A stretch of DNA of 64,000 nt from Cristatella mucedo (taxonomy: Eukaryota; Bryozoa; Phylactolaemata; Cristatellidae). Location of the stretch: assembly GCA_009760855.2 (NCBI GenBank), contig WPIO01000016.1, forward strand, positions 1,347,001 to 1,411,000, read 5' to 3'. Shown in pieces: positions 22,201-30,485 of this stretch. Position numbers and translations under genes: made by a program. How positions within the stretch are numbered: the stretch's first letter is position 1; every line of letters begins with the position of its first letter. The notes beneath the pieces were generated by a model that was not told where the DNA came from, made no database searches, and was given only the letters and a program-made list of their open reading frames with translations.

Positions 22201-25200
22201 CCAGCAACTGCTGCTACAGTTGCTACTACTGCTCCAGCAACTGCTGCTGCTGCAGCTGCTGCAACTGCTGCAGCTGCAGCAGCCCCAACGCAGTCAGGGA
22301 CACAATCGAGCACGAGCCTTACAAGACGTCACGCTCTCGTGCTCCAGCGCTCTTGCCGCAATGCATGCGTGCCTCTGCTTACACGAGCGCCGGCAGCCGC
22401 TGCTCGCCGGCGTACTGCCAGCAGATGAGCCCGATCAGCTCGCGGACTTTGGCCGTGGCAACGACGACCACGGGCATTGGGAAGCCGCGCTCAGCCTTGA
22501 CGGCCACGAAAGACAGGAATATGTCGATCGCCTTCGTCAGCACGTTGAAGGTGGCCTGCAGGTAAATAAATAAATAAATAAACGCTAGCTGATTTAACAG
22601 CCTCTTTCGTATAGCGACCGAAGAGCCTTGGCGGCTATCACACCACCGCTTGCAGTGGCGATAAAGGATCGTCTACCACAGGATTCGAACCCACGACCTC
22701 GGGGCCGAGGTCGTGAAAAGCAACCACCTTACCTAGTGAGCCATTACGGCTCACGAATACACAGGTATACATGCAGGTGTAAACGCGACGGCACACAGAT
22801 GGAGGTACGCCGCACGAACAAGCTCTACACACACTCGGGAGTACCGAGGCACTACACCAGTCGGTCAGCCAGTTTGCCTATCTGTCACTTTTCCGGTACC
22901 AGCAGAGCAGACTAGCAGTGGACTCTTAAATGCCCCTGCGAACCGGAAAAGTCAAACAGGAAGCCACTGATGGTCACTTGGTTGCTGTTTCTCTTGTAGC
23001 CACTCTAAACCGTCCAGGACGAATACGTAGTTCTGTTAGGGTTCTATATAAATGATTTTTTATGATTTGCTATCATCATTTATTAAACTACTGTTATTAT
23101 CTTAAAACTAATAATACTGACGAGGCCTGAGTAACGGCAGGCCTGAACGCACAGCCTGAGCAGATGACGGGCCAGCACCAGATCGCGCTGAGTTAGGTGC
23201 TTGGCACGTGGCCGTGCACGTGATCACGCGCAGCAGCTACTGTCTAGCACTTTCGAGGAGCACGGCCGCGCACGGTAGCTGCGCACTTACCCAGCTGCAG
23301 CCGCCACCGCTGCCCACAAGGCGCCGGTGGTGCGTAAGTAAGTTTGCTAAACGGTGCAAGCAGTGACGTCACAGCTGGCCTCACGGCTGAGCGCCTTGCC
23401 GTACCTTGCCGTCAAACTTGGCATACTCGTTAAAGGGATTCTCATTGGCTGCCACCGCTACGTCGGAGACGAGCTTAGACAGCAGTGACGTCCTCTTCTT
23501 GCTGCCGTCCGAACTGGCAGCCGGATGGGCAATCGGCTTCTTGCAAAAAAGGTCCTCCTCGCCAGGACCAGACGACGCTGAAAGGAGGACAAAATTGGAG
23601 CGCCTGGCGCTGCGACATCGAGCCTTGCAGAAACTTCGGCCCCTTCTCGATGCTGAACAAGTCCCTGCCGACGAAGTGTTGCAACGTTGCCGCTTCCGAT
23701 CGAAGCAGCGGCAACATCAGCAGAGAGGAGGACTTCTTACGCAACGACAACTACTCTCCTGCTGCCGACTATGGCTCATCCTTTTCAGCGGTCCTGAGCT
23801 GCTACTTCCATGCTACTCACTACCTCAACTGCTCTCCTGACTCTGCTATGCTTCCCACTTTCTCTTTGTTGCGTGACACGAAGTCTCTTAGCTACCGAAT
23901 GCGTACCGAAAGCCGCTTAGGCTGTGAGTTCGCTATACAAAACTCTCCTGCGTAACACCCACGCAGTCTTTATGACTTTGTGGAGTTACAGACGGAGATA
24001 CATGAGGACGCGCACCTCCGTAACCGAACTGACGAAGCTACGATCTCTCTCGAGAGAGAGCAGCCTCAAACAATGGCGAACCAACCGGGCAGACGAAATC
24101 ATCATTCCCTAGCTAGTGAGTGATTACAGAGAGAAGATATCGGTTGATCCGACACCCACACGGAGGACCCGGTCACTGCAAATGGAGGACAGACACGGGA
24201 GGCTCTAGCCTGCCGAGCCCTGCCATTGTCCCACACTGCCGATCACACAAGCTCCTGCCGTCCGTCCAAGACTGCCGAGTCCATAGCCTCGAGTGCCCGC
24301 CAGCGCATCATGCAGCCTAGCGACGGCGCACCGAAGTGCAGCAGTCGCTGGCACTGCTGCTGCTGAATGCCAACCGCAGCAGGCCACCAGGCCTAATGCT
24401 GTTCACTCGCGGCCACCCTGAGGGTGGAAGGACACCGCGCAACGTCCTCTGCAGCCCACGCAGACGTCCCATCAGTTGGGCTACCGTGTGAGCGCATTAC
24501 GGAAAGGGAGACCGAGTACTATCAGGTGATACTGAACTCACGAGCGCATGTTACATAGCGGCGGTGGCGGTGGCGACACGAGCGTGCCTCACCTGCTGGC
24601 TTGCCAATTCCTGCCGAGCTGTCGATGATTCGCACGCTCTTGACCTTGGCCTTGGCTCGACTATCTTCTTTCAGCTTCTGCAGCCTTAGAACGGTGGACG
24701 ATCGCAGGCGGGCTGCACCTTCCAACGAGGCGGTGCAACAGCCGTTACAGCGGCACCGGCGACAGCAGCAGTGACAGCAGCAGTGACAGCAGCAGTGTAA
24801 AAATGGCCGACATACTATCAGCGCTGGAGGCGTGAAGTGAAAACCACCGGAAATGAAAACAAGTACATGCAATTTCACAGTGTACACTCGGCCAGTTATT
24901 GTCTGGTCGCAGGGTTTCAGTACACGATAAGCCGTAATGACACACTAGATAAGGCAGTTGCTTTTCACGACCTCGATCCCGAGGTCGTGGGTTCAAATCC
25001 TGCGGTGGGCGATCCTTTATCTCTGCTGCAAGCGGTGGTGACAGCCGTAAAGGCTCTTCTGTCGCTATACAAAAGAGGCTGTTAAATCAGCGAGAAGTTT
25101 TCTTTTAGAATTTTACGGTAGGCATCAAATCTGCCACCCAAGGTCATAACGTGATAATAAACCGCACCGTGGACATGCTAAAAATCGGTTAGTTTATGAC

Positions 25201-26745
25201 AGTGCTTTAGATTATTAGCAGTTACCAGGTCTTGAATTATGAGCGCATTAGGAACAAGAAATTTCTTAATCTAAGGTTCAGACCACATGAACTCGACACA
25301 CCTGGGGAGTTGGTCAGCCAGTTGTACCACAGGCACCCGAGCAGTCAGCCTAGCTTTGGGCTTCGAACTATGGAGTCGTATGCAATGGCTGGCACTGCAT
25401 AGATGTGGCTCCCTGTGGCTTTGGAATTGACTGCTCTGCATTACAACGACGCAAGCTCTTTATATCAAGGTTTGGTACAGTTTCCGATTGATGGATGCCA
25501 TGCTGGTATCGTCGGCACACCTGCACCCCATGCATCGGTGAAGCATCTCGGAAACCTGCTTCGAGGTGTCAGCTCATCCAGTGATTGTTATAAGTATGCA
25601 AGACCAAGCATTTCTCTTACGTGAGCTCTGCTTGTGGCCAGGGGACTGGGCTCAGGAGCTTCGGCACAGCACGAGTTCGAAACACTAATGGACTGCACCA
25701 TTTACGGTTCGAAGAGAGGATCGAAGCAAACCAGAATGAGAGAGAGTAAGAGCTTAAAAAGTGTGGCCAATCGACGGGTCGTTAGGACTGGGGGGGTCTC
25801 TCTAAGAGAACTTGGAAGGGACCTCTTGAGTATTTTTCTAAAGCTGCGTTTACACGACCGACTTTCCTCCTCACCGATGCCGACTTTCCTCCTAGTTTAG
25901 GAAGAAAGTCGATCGTGTAAAGGTAGCTTAAAGTCGATCGTGTAAAGGTAGCTTAAGACTTTGATCGACAGGCCTTAACCCGTGTCACTGCGCCCTCACT
26001 CTGTGTGCAGAGGCATCGGCGGCGGCAGGCCGCCAGGGCCCCGAGCTGCAGCATCAGCAAGGTGAAGGCTGCTACTGCTGCTGCCACATCTGCAGGCCGA
26101 AAGGCGAAGGCCGTCAGCATGGCTTCTTTAGCATAAGCCCTCAAGCTTAAGAGGCGTTGCACATTCTGCTGCCACTCATCGCTCGCTGCGCACCCATAGC
26201 AGCAGCCCGCTCGGCTCGCTGCAAATGACTAACCCACTTCTAGAAAGTGGGCGGGATGAGGAGGACCCAGGCTGCACGGTGGGCCGCCGGGCGATGGGCT
26301 GAGGAGCATGCCTGCACGTCGAGCCTGTTCGGGCAAGCATGCGAGGCGAGCCTGCAAGGCGAGCCTGCGAGGCGAGCAGACAGGCAGAGCGTGGCGGGGC
26401 GCGCAACTGTAACGGAGCAGAGCCGCGCCGAGTGCGCAAGCGTGCCCTCTCCCGTGCTTGGGCAGGCACCAGCGGCGCTTCCTGCTCGGCGTTAGCGCCT
26501 AAGCAAGTGTGTGGCAGCCAATGAGCAGTTACTCGAGCCCTAGCCAATCACAGCTTACCGAGTTCGACCTCGGCAATGATGTCAGGCGACTGCGAGTACA
26601 GGTCCAGGTCAGGATCGGACGACATCGAGGCCCTGAAACAGCATTCGCTCAGTGAAACAGCTGCCCATCCTGTCCACCCCAGCACAGGCAGCGCCCCGAG
26701 CAATCGGCTGCGGATGGCGGCACGATGTGCGCAAGGTACTGCGCA

Positions 26746-26777
<32 letters not shown>

Positions 26778-28002
26778 GCTAAGGCCTAAGTCGTGCGTCC
26801 ATCGAGCGCTCACCAGAAAAGAACGTACTGCATCTTGCCGGTGAGAAAAACGACCCTGCTAAGTGACTGCCTCCTGCAAGCGGTCGTTCTCTCGACCCCC
26901 CCCCCCAAGTGACAAGGTGGAGATCACCGGACAAAAGGATGGGGAAGAAGAAGTGAACAGGGGGGGACAAACCAGGGAGAGTGCAGGCGGGACCGAGTAA
27001 ACTGAGGCTAAGTCAAACGTCAAGCTGGCAGAACACGAAAACCGCATGAGCTCACGGCCTCGACAGTGGTGCTCGATCGTTTCTGCCACTCAGAAACACT
27101 CAGCACCATACGATCAGGACGATGTCTTATGGGCAGCCACGTTGCTGCTGGGGCACTGGATTTAGACAAACCAGAAAACCAAGCCAGCTCTGAATAGCCA
27201 ATAATAATAATACATTTGCACACCGCCCTTATAGAATTGAATCTCTTTCTATGCACTTTACATATGCTGTAAAAGAAGTATGATGGCTAGTGGTAATATG
27301 CACATTGTCAACAAGCATAATAGAGGTGACATACACAGTGTCAACATGTAAAATTCGGTCAGTAGTAACATGCACAGTGTCGGCACTCATAAACATACAA
27401 AGGACAAATCACGAGGACCCATAAAATGCTGAGAGAAACATGTGCATTAGCATCAATACGTCAATGATGCCCAGGCGAGATGAGAGGCGCTCGAGAAGGT
27501 CAAAAGACAAGGTCGAGGTCAATTTCGAGTAGATCGAGGAGCGAGTGGAGAGTTCAAAAGAAGAGGTCAGATGCAAATGCTCGGAGCCCAAGACCCAACC
27601 ACTACCTCTCAAAGTGGAAGACGAATAGGATAGCTTACGGAGTAATTCGGCCACCCATCTGGGTCAAGCGTAGCCAGGCATAAAAAAGTACAGTTAACTT
27701 GAATATGAGAGTACCATGAAAGCGAGATGGTCATTAGTACCATAAAAATGCCACGCTGCCACTGACAGGAAACTTCACCGGCCTGTCAGGCAAAGCTCCG
27801 TGCAAACCAGTCACTGAACGATGACCACTGTGGCATGCAAATGCATACCTGAAGTGAAGTTATAATGGTGCACTTACCGGATTTTGCTTTCCATAACGAG
27901 GTCGGGCTCGATTACCATTTCACTTACTCCTGTGTCATCACTGACAACAAAGCTGTTGCGAAGGTGGCGCAGCAGGAACGACCTGTCATCGTTTAGCGTC
28001 AT
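4592..28002 (-). CDS. MAPKAP1: MAPKAP1 / SIN1, mTORC2 subunit (complete, 10 exons)
   Basis: SIN1 is an essential scaffold of mTOR complex 2; it recruits AKT/SGK through its CRIM domain, binds Ras-like GTPases through the RBD and membranes through a PH domain. Exons in coding order: 28002-27878, 26632-26559, 24712-24593, 23577-23405, 22555-22383, 22056-21679, 18737-18499, 16369-15887, 12261-12127, 4800-4592. Every junction is GT-AG, phases close, 702 residues. Visible motifs: start [18 protein letters not shown] with [20 protein letters not shown] entry [43 protein letters not shown] then [12 protein letters not shown] (about 348-427) ending [11 protein letters not shown] from [18 protein letters not shown] through [12 protein letters not shown] to [19 protein letters not shown] and ATAREIV. 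Human SIN1 is 522 residues; the excess is Ala/Gln/Ser-rich sequence in exons 6 and 8. Identity comes from recalled family motifs and is very strong. Unused cassette exons cannot be excluded. Confidence 0.95.
4804..6400. other. MAPKAP1 intron 9, 3' part: nothing recognised
   Basis: No exon, SINE or LINE was recognised. Short frames on both strands (for example minus 6041-5598) resemble no known protein and are not flanked by convincing splice sites. Confidence 0.5.
6405..6560 (+). mobile_element. Degenerate LINE-B 3' UTR fragment
   Basis: Contains the LINE-B 3' UTR signature CTTCGTGTGCTTATGTGTGC with GACACGTGCA, but the tail is poorly preserved. Confidence 0.4.
6595..6935 (-). mobile_element. 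LINE-A 3' fragment (RT C-terminus and tail)
   Basis: On the minus strand it reads [20 protein letters not shown], then [10 protein letters not shown]-like and [15 protein letters not shown]-like codons, then the 3' end GGAGTTACAGACGGAG with short TACAT repeats. Relics of this size are typical of 5'-truncated LINE insertions. It lies in MAPKAP1 intron 9 in the gene's sense orientation. Confidence 0.75.
7795..8290 (-). mobile_element. LINE-A 3' fragment (longer copy)
   Basis: Minus-strand codons include [20 protein letters not shown] and [17 protein letters not shown], a pattern common at the C-terminus of CR1/L2/Jockey-like reverse transcriptases (APxYLxELL...LRS). The LINE-A tail with TGTAATG repeats follows near 7800. 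Several frame breaks show that it is dead. Confidence 0.75.
8290..8450 (+). mobile_element. LINE-B 3' UTR and tail
   Basis: Carries GTCCTTCGTGTGCATGT, then GTAAAGTGCCTATAAAGAGA and TCTCTGAGGGTGCTA, the LINE-B 3' end. It abuts a LINE-A fragment in opposite orientation, making a nested or back-to-back insertion. Confidence 0.65.
8800..8875. repeat. Short tandem repeat, about 18-bp unit
   Basis: Four imperfect units of the form GGGCATCAGGGTTAAA, diverging to the left. Confidence 0.7.
8876..10302. other. MAPKAP1 intron 9: no recognised feature
   Basis: Unique-looking intron sequence. Frames up to about 100 codons occur but none has a recognisable motif. Confidence 0.5.
10303..10460 (+). mobile_element. 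SINE2 copy, near full length
   Basis: A box in TGGTTTGGCCCAGTGGTTAA, B box in ATCGTGGACTCGAGGAGC, tail GAGCCTGAATAGAGATTAAG then GCGCTAGACAAATGAATT, ending in (ATT)n. Antisense to MAPKAP1. One of the best copies for defining the family. Confidence 0.85.
10461..12126. other. MAPKAP1 intron 9, 5' part: no gene recognised
   Basis: Frames at 10538-10870 (+) and 10864-10586 (-) overlap each other and match nothing I know. Short ATT/ATC runs near 11200-11230. No further exon is required, because exons 9 and 10 join in phase. Confidence 0.5.
12318..12525. repeat. 17-bp minisatellite beside MAPKAP1 exon 9
   Basis: About 12 units of CATAGATACAGATAGAG-like sequence. A variant unit (ATAAATAGGG) recurs roughly every five units, which suggests a higher-order period of about 85 bp. 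The array lies in intron 8, about 57 nt upstream (in the transcript) of the exon 9 acceptor at 12261. All minus frames are open through it (Tyr/Leu/Cys-rich), an artefact of the repeat. Confidence 0.85.
13293..13735. repeat. GA-rich compound microsatellite, about 440 bp
   Basis: Long purine tract of GA, GGGA and GGCA units ending in a perfect (GA) run. Spurious Arg-Glu and Ser-Leu frames on both strands are by-products. Intron 8 of MAPKAP1. Confidence 0.95.
13977..14131. repeat. (CA)n followed by (TA)n
   Basis: CA run at 13977-14069, a short linker, then TATATA to about 14131. Confidence 0.95.
14640..14835 (+). mobile_element. LINE C-terminal RT fragment, third variant
   Basis: Reads [20 protein letters not shown], stop, then [20 protein letters not shown] and KTYLIL, the usual 'K..GDRAF...AP..WNSLP...S...FK..LKTYL' ending of LINE reverse transcriptases. 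Its 3' junction is followed by a LINE-A copy. Confidence 0.65.
14915..15365 (+). mobile_element. LINE-A 3' fragment
   Basis: Coding relic [20 protein letters not shown], then [51 protein letters not shown] and [10 protein letters not shown]. The tail ends at GACGGATATACATAAC and TACATTAC. Single-base breaks interrupt the frame. Lies antisense in MAPKAP1 intron 8. Confidence 0.8.
16518..17050 (+). repeat. Two tandem copies of an unclassified element with AATAAA
   Basis: Segments 16518-16695 and about 16860-17045 share GTACGCCC, TCTTCAGC.AGCAT, TTGGAAATAA and TCGTCTTT.GCAGTG.GTGACTGCA-type sequence in the same order. The end resembles an LTR U3-R-U5 or 3' UTR with a polyadenylation signal. In intron 7 of MAPKAP1, antisense. 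Class unknown. Confidence 0.6.
17059..17250. repeat. (TA)n/(CA)n compound microsatellite
   Basis: Alternating TATATA and ACACAAACA blocks. Immediately follows the tandem element and may be its 3' tail expansion. Confidence 0.95.
17957..18020. repeat. Four 16-bp palindrome-rich tandem units
   Basis: The units begin TGATCATGCAATCACT, TGATCGTAAGATCACG, TGGTCGTGTGATCACT and TGATCATGTGCTCGAG. They contain repeated TGATCA cores and one CACGTG E-box. Located in MAPKAP1 intron 7. Confidence 0.7.
18829..19242. repeat. (GA)n and GA-rich tract
   Basis: Perfect (GA) for about 80 bp, then a duplicated GAAAGAGGGAGAAGGGAGAG block, then GA-rich sequence. In MAPKAP1 intron 6, about 90 bp from exon 7. Confidence 0.95.
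20719..21060 (+). mobile_element. LINE reverse-transcriptase core fragment
   Basis: Open frame with [60 protein letters not shown] and FHSYANDTS. This is RT palm sequence: GxPQGSxLGPxLF (PQG here is PRG) followed by the F-YADD box, here YAND, so one catalytic aspartate has been replaced by Asn. Relic, antisense in MAPKAP1 intron 6. Confidence 0.85.
21125..21216 (-). mobile_element. SINE2 3' half
   Basis: Minus strand carries the B-box region GTCGTGGGCTCGAGCCCC and tail TGAATAGAGATTAAGTTCTC with the CTATAAAAATG end. Directly follows the RT fragment. Confidence 0.65.
21370..21533. mobile_element. hAT non-autonomous element of the SPIN type
   Basis: 164 bp bounded by terminal inverted repeats CAGCAGTTCTCAACCT and, at the other end, CAGTGGTTCTCAACCT (14/16 identical). 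They are flanked by 8-bp target duplications ACCTAGCA (21362-21369) and ATCTAGCA (21534-21541), close to the hAT nTCTAGAn preference. Internal blocks TTTGGGGGTCGAA, CAGGGGTCGCCTAAGACCAT, CGGAAAACATAT, TTATGGTTGGG and CACCACAACATGA match my memory of SPIN hAT elements block by block. The middle is internally deleted and there is no transposase. Intron 6 of MAPKAP1, about 140 bp from exon 6. Confidence 0.85.
22095..22295. repeat. Degenerate trinucleotide/12-mer repeat in MAPKAP1 intron 5
   Basis: Repeats of GCTGCTGCT and CCAGCAACTGCT on plus. On the coding strand the frame stays open and Ala-rich from 22313 into exon 6, but the exon 5 donor is followed at once by TAA, so retention would terminate translation. 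Confidence 0.85.
22584..22755 (-). mobile_element. SINE1 copy whose tail abuts MAPKAP1 exon 5
   Basis: Minus strand: A-box region GTAATGGCTCACTAGGTAAG, B box GGGTTCGAATCC, family body GGATAAAGG...CCGCTTGCAGTGG (as plus complement) and terminal CTGTTAAATCAGCTAGC. Its T-rich tail, (TTTA)5, runs straight into CCTGCAG, the acceptor of exon 5 at 22555. Same orientation as the gene. Confidence 0.88.
23737..24010 (+). mobile_element. LINE-A 3' fragment
   Basis: Reads [40 protein letters not shown] and [19 protein letters not shown], then 3' UTR and GGAGTTACAGACGGAGATAC. Antisense in MAPKAP1 intron 3, about 160 bp upstream of exon 4. Confidence 0.8.
24925..25094 (+). mobile_element. SINE1 copy
   Basis: A-box region AAGCCGTAATGACACACTAG, B box GTGGGTTCAAATCC, GGCGATCCTTTAT, GCAAGCGGTGGTGACAGCC and the end GAGGCTGTTAAATCAGC, followed by a T-rich tail. 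Antisense in MAPKAP1 intron 2. Confidence 0.88.
25842..25928. mobile_element. 87-bp MITE, PIF/Harbinger-like
   Basis: Terminal inverted repeats AGCTGCGTTTACACGACCGA and (other end) AGCTACCTTTACACGATCGA, flanked by TAA on both sides (25839-25841, 25929-25931), the 3-bp TWA target type of PIF/Harbinger elements. The right end is duplicated in tandem with a 25-bp period (25906-25930, 25931-25955). Superfamily assignment is an inference. Confidence 0.6.
26745..26776. repeat. (CTG)n, about 10 units
   Basis: Lies in MAPKAP1 intron 1; the transcript reads CAG repeats about 110 nt upstream of exon 2. Confidence 0.95.
27205..27450 (-). mobile_element. LINE-B 3' UTR and tail
   Basis: Minus strand contains TTTGTGATTTGTCC-like, CATGTTACTACTGACCG, GCATATGTAAAGTGCATAGA and AAAGAGATTCAATTCTATAA with a final (ATT)n. 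Sense-oriented in MAPKAP1 intron 1. Confidence 0.65.
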
Positions 28003-28070
28003 CCTTTTAGCTCCACTCAGCCTCAGTCACACCATCAACCCACCAAGCCTCTAACAACTTTTGTCGATGT
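28003..28070 (-). other. MAPKAP1: MAPKAP1 5' UTR part of first coding exon
   Basis: On the minus strand a strong acceptor, TTTTCTTGCAG, ends at 28071, 68 nt before the ATG at 28002. So an intron probably interrupts the 5' UTR and the promoter lies further right, at about 28.1-28.7 kb. The upstream exon was not identified. Confidence 0.5.
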
Positions 28071-28763
28071 CTGCAAGAAAAGGGCGATTCCGCGCGGGGT
28101 AAACGCCACAAAGTGACCAAATCTAGAAACTTCTCAGCTCCTCACGAATTCATCCATCCGAGCTCAAGAGCTATTTGACCACCGGAGCTTGACCAGTCTG
28201 CCAACCTTAACTGGAAATTATTCTAGCAGGAAAACCTGTGCACTCTGTCACTGGGTTCCTTTCCTAAATTTAGCTGCTTCGACACACTCAAACTGATCAC
28301 TGACCGCAAGCATGCTAGTTCAACACGACGTCGTTTTCTGTGCGCCCACGTGTGAGCGCAGTCGCAGCAAAGGGGGCGATGATAGCTAGCAGAAGTGGCC
28401 AGGGTAGTACGAGCTGCTAGCACGGCGGGATTCGGGGCACAATCATTGGCATTCTGCCTACCCTCCCCTCCTCTCCAAACAGTAAAGACACCGGGATCGG
28501 CAGAGACACAGAGTAGCAGCACGCGATCGTCATTTCCCTTCAGTTCGCCGTCAACGGTACATTTCTTCCAACGCCATGCACCCTTATTGGAGACGACTGG
28601 GGTTATGACGACTCGAACCACCAAAGTTATTGACAAAGGAGGATTTGCGGATTAAGAAAGATAGTCTAGTATGAATCTAATTGATTCCGCGCTTAGAAAC
28701 AGCGTATAATCCTCGTGCTTTATTTCTAGTGAATGATAATTGTGCAGACGATGGAGGCACTGT
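28071..28763. other. Probable MAPKAP1 promoter and 5' UTR region
   Basis: GC-balanced, repeat-poor sequence between the first coding exon of MAPKAP1 and the tandem duplication at 28764. No TATA box or initiator can be named with confidence. Confidence 0.3.
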
Positions 28764-28874
28764 CACCGGAGCAATCGCTCCGGTGAGCTTAACGAGACGC
28801 CAGCGGCAACGGGGGTAGGAGCTGATTGCTCCGGTGAGCTTAACGAGACGCCAGCGGCAACGGGGGTAGGAGCT
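28764..28874. repeat. Palindrome plus 51-bp tandem duplication
   Basis: CACCGGAGC and GCTCCGGTG (28764-28785) form a perfect 9-bp inverted repeat with a 4-nt loop. The second arm starts a 47-bp segment repeated exactly at 28777-28823 and 28828-28874. The copies are identical, so the duplication is recent or constrained. Intergenic, in the head-to-head MAPKAP1/GORAB interval. Confidence 0.85.
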
Positions 28875-29149
28875 CACGAAAAAGCCAGCGTCATCCAAAT
28901 GCAAATGCCAAGTCAGCTGCAGCTCACTCGGCGTCAGCTCTTGGTCTTACTAATCGGACAGATCTTTACAGCGGCGTCGACGTGCTCTAAACAACCGACG
29001 GAAGCTGACCACTAGTCGGAGGAGCCGGGCTGGCTCGGCCGTTCGGCCATGACCATGGGTCAAGGTAACCGATCTTTTGACCCTACAGCAGCGCTTGGGT
29101 TTCCGATTGGCTGCTACGGCTTACATCATTGACAGACACTAGCTGTGAG

Positions 29150-29465
29150 AGGAGGCTTGCGGTGCTTGGTAGTAATAGTAATTATTATTCTCTTGTGTAT
29201 AGCATCCCTAGAGAACTTAATCTCCCTTCAGGCGCTTTACAATTCGCAGCAAGAAAAGCGACGATTAATAATTAATTTAATGCATACTAAGGTAGCCGGC
29301 ATAGTCAAACATGCAAAACCAAAGTTAGTTATCATGCTCAGACAAGTATGCAAAGGTACACAAAAGACTCGCGGCAGGTAGTTAGTAGGATTCCCGGTTA
29401 GTAACGTGTACTCAATCATTCACAGGTAAGCAAAGCACACGGGAGAAAAGACGGGTCTATTGTGC
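29150..29465 (-). mobile_element. LINE-B 3' UTR and tail
   Basis: Minus strand has GTGTACCTTTGCATAC, TTTTGCATGTTTGACTATG, GTAAAGCGCCTGAAGGGAGA and TTAAGTTCTCTAGGGATGCT with an ATT-rich end. Confidence 0.6.
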
Positions 29466-30299
29466 GTACTAGACAAAAGCATGTCACTGTGTTTACTTTA
29501 GTTACGACATGCACCGTTTCATAATGCACATCCGTACAAAAAGAAAAATTAACTCAGACGGAGAAAAGGCTGCGTGGAGCAGCTGGGTTTCCAGCTTTGT
29601 TTAATATCGTTAAACCGGGAGATGACATGACGTCAGTCTGTGGAGAGTTCCGAGCTTTGAGAATATTGCAATTGAAGAGGAAGATCCCCAACATTTAAGA
29701 GTGCAGAATGCCACTACAAGGTCAGAGTTGTACGATAACTGATCAGAGCAATCGATTTCAGGGGCTGTATGTCGGATAAAATAGCTCTGCTTTATCACGA
29801 TTGCACAATACCTTCGAAAATTAACTTTATTCTTATTAAATAAAATTACGCGTCCCCTTTTATACCGCCGACAGGAGACGCGATTGCTAATCGCGAGGCG
29901 ACGTAGACGCTGCGAACGATCCTAAAAGGAGCTCTCAATTAGCGACAGCGTGAAATCTGCGTGCTCTATCTTTAGGACGCTATACGCTGATAGCAGAGAC
30001 AGCGACACCATTATAAGTGGGGAGGGGGAGGAGGCTTTGCGACGTCCCGAAATTCCGGCAGCAAGGAAAAGTCGACACACATGCGGCATGCAGAGGATAG
30101 CATCTTTACGAACCACTGTAGCTGCCCTGTAACTAAAATCTTTCGCTCAAAATACAGCGCGTGTAACAAGCTTTTTACCTCAAGCCGTTGACCAATGCTA
30201 GTGGTACTAACACTTCAAAGTACAAAATAACCAGTCGTGCATGCAGTACTAACGACAATAGAAATATATAAACGTATTTCCTACATTACCTCAGATTAA
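29466..30299. other. Intergenic, nothing recognised
   Basis: Unique-looking sequence between divergent genes. No credible exon. Confidence 0.5.
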
Positions 30300-30485
30300 A
30301 TTACATTATATTTTTCTAATATATATATATATATATAATTATATTTATATAATATAATAGTTATATAACATAATATAATAATATATAACATATAATATAA
30401 TATAATATATATAATACAATATAATATGTATATAATATTATTATATTATTATATAATTATATAATATAATATATATATATACATT
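30300..30485. repeat. AT-rich (TA)n tract
   Basis: About 185 bp made almost only of A and T, with degenerate TATATAAT units. Likely to unwind or form cruciforms. Confidence 0.9.

Noticed and set aside
22070-22313. Ala-rich upstream extension of MAPKAP1 exon 6
   Set aside because: It lies in intron 5. Exon 5 has a strong GTAAG donor and retention would hit TAA at once. The acceptor at 22057 closes the phase.
28740-29015. Plus frame with a repeated SGELNETPAATGVGA peptide
   Set aside because: Follows from the 51-bp tandem duplication (51 is divisible by three). No start context, homologue or splice sites.
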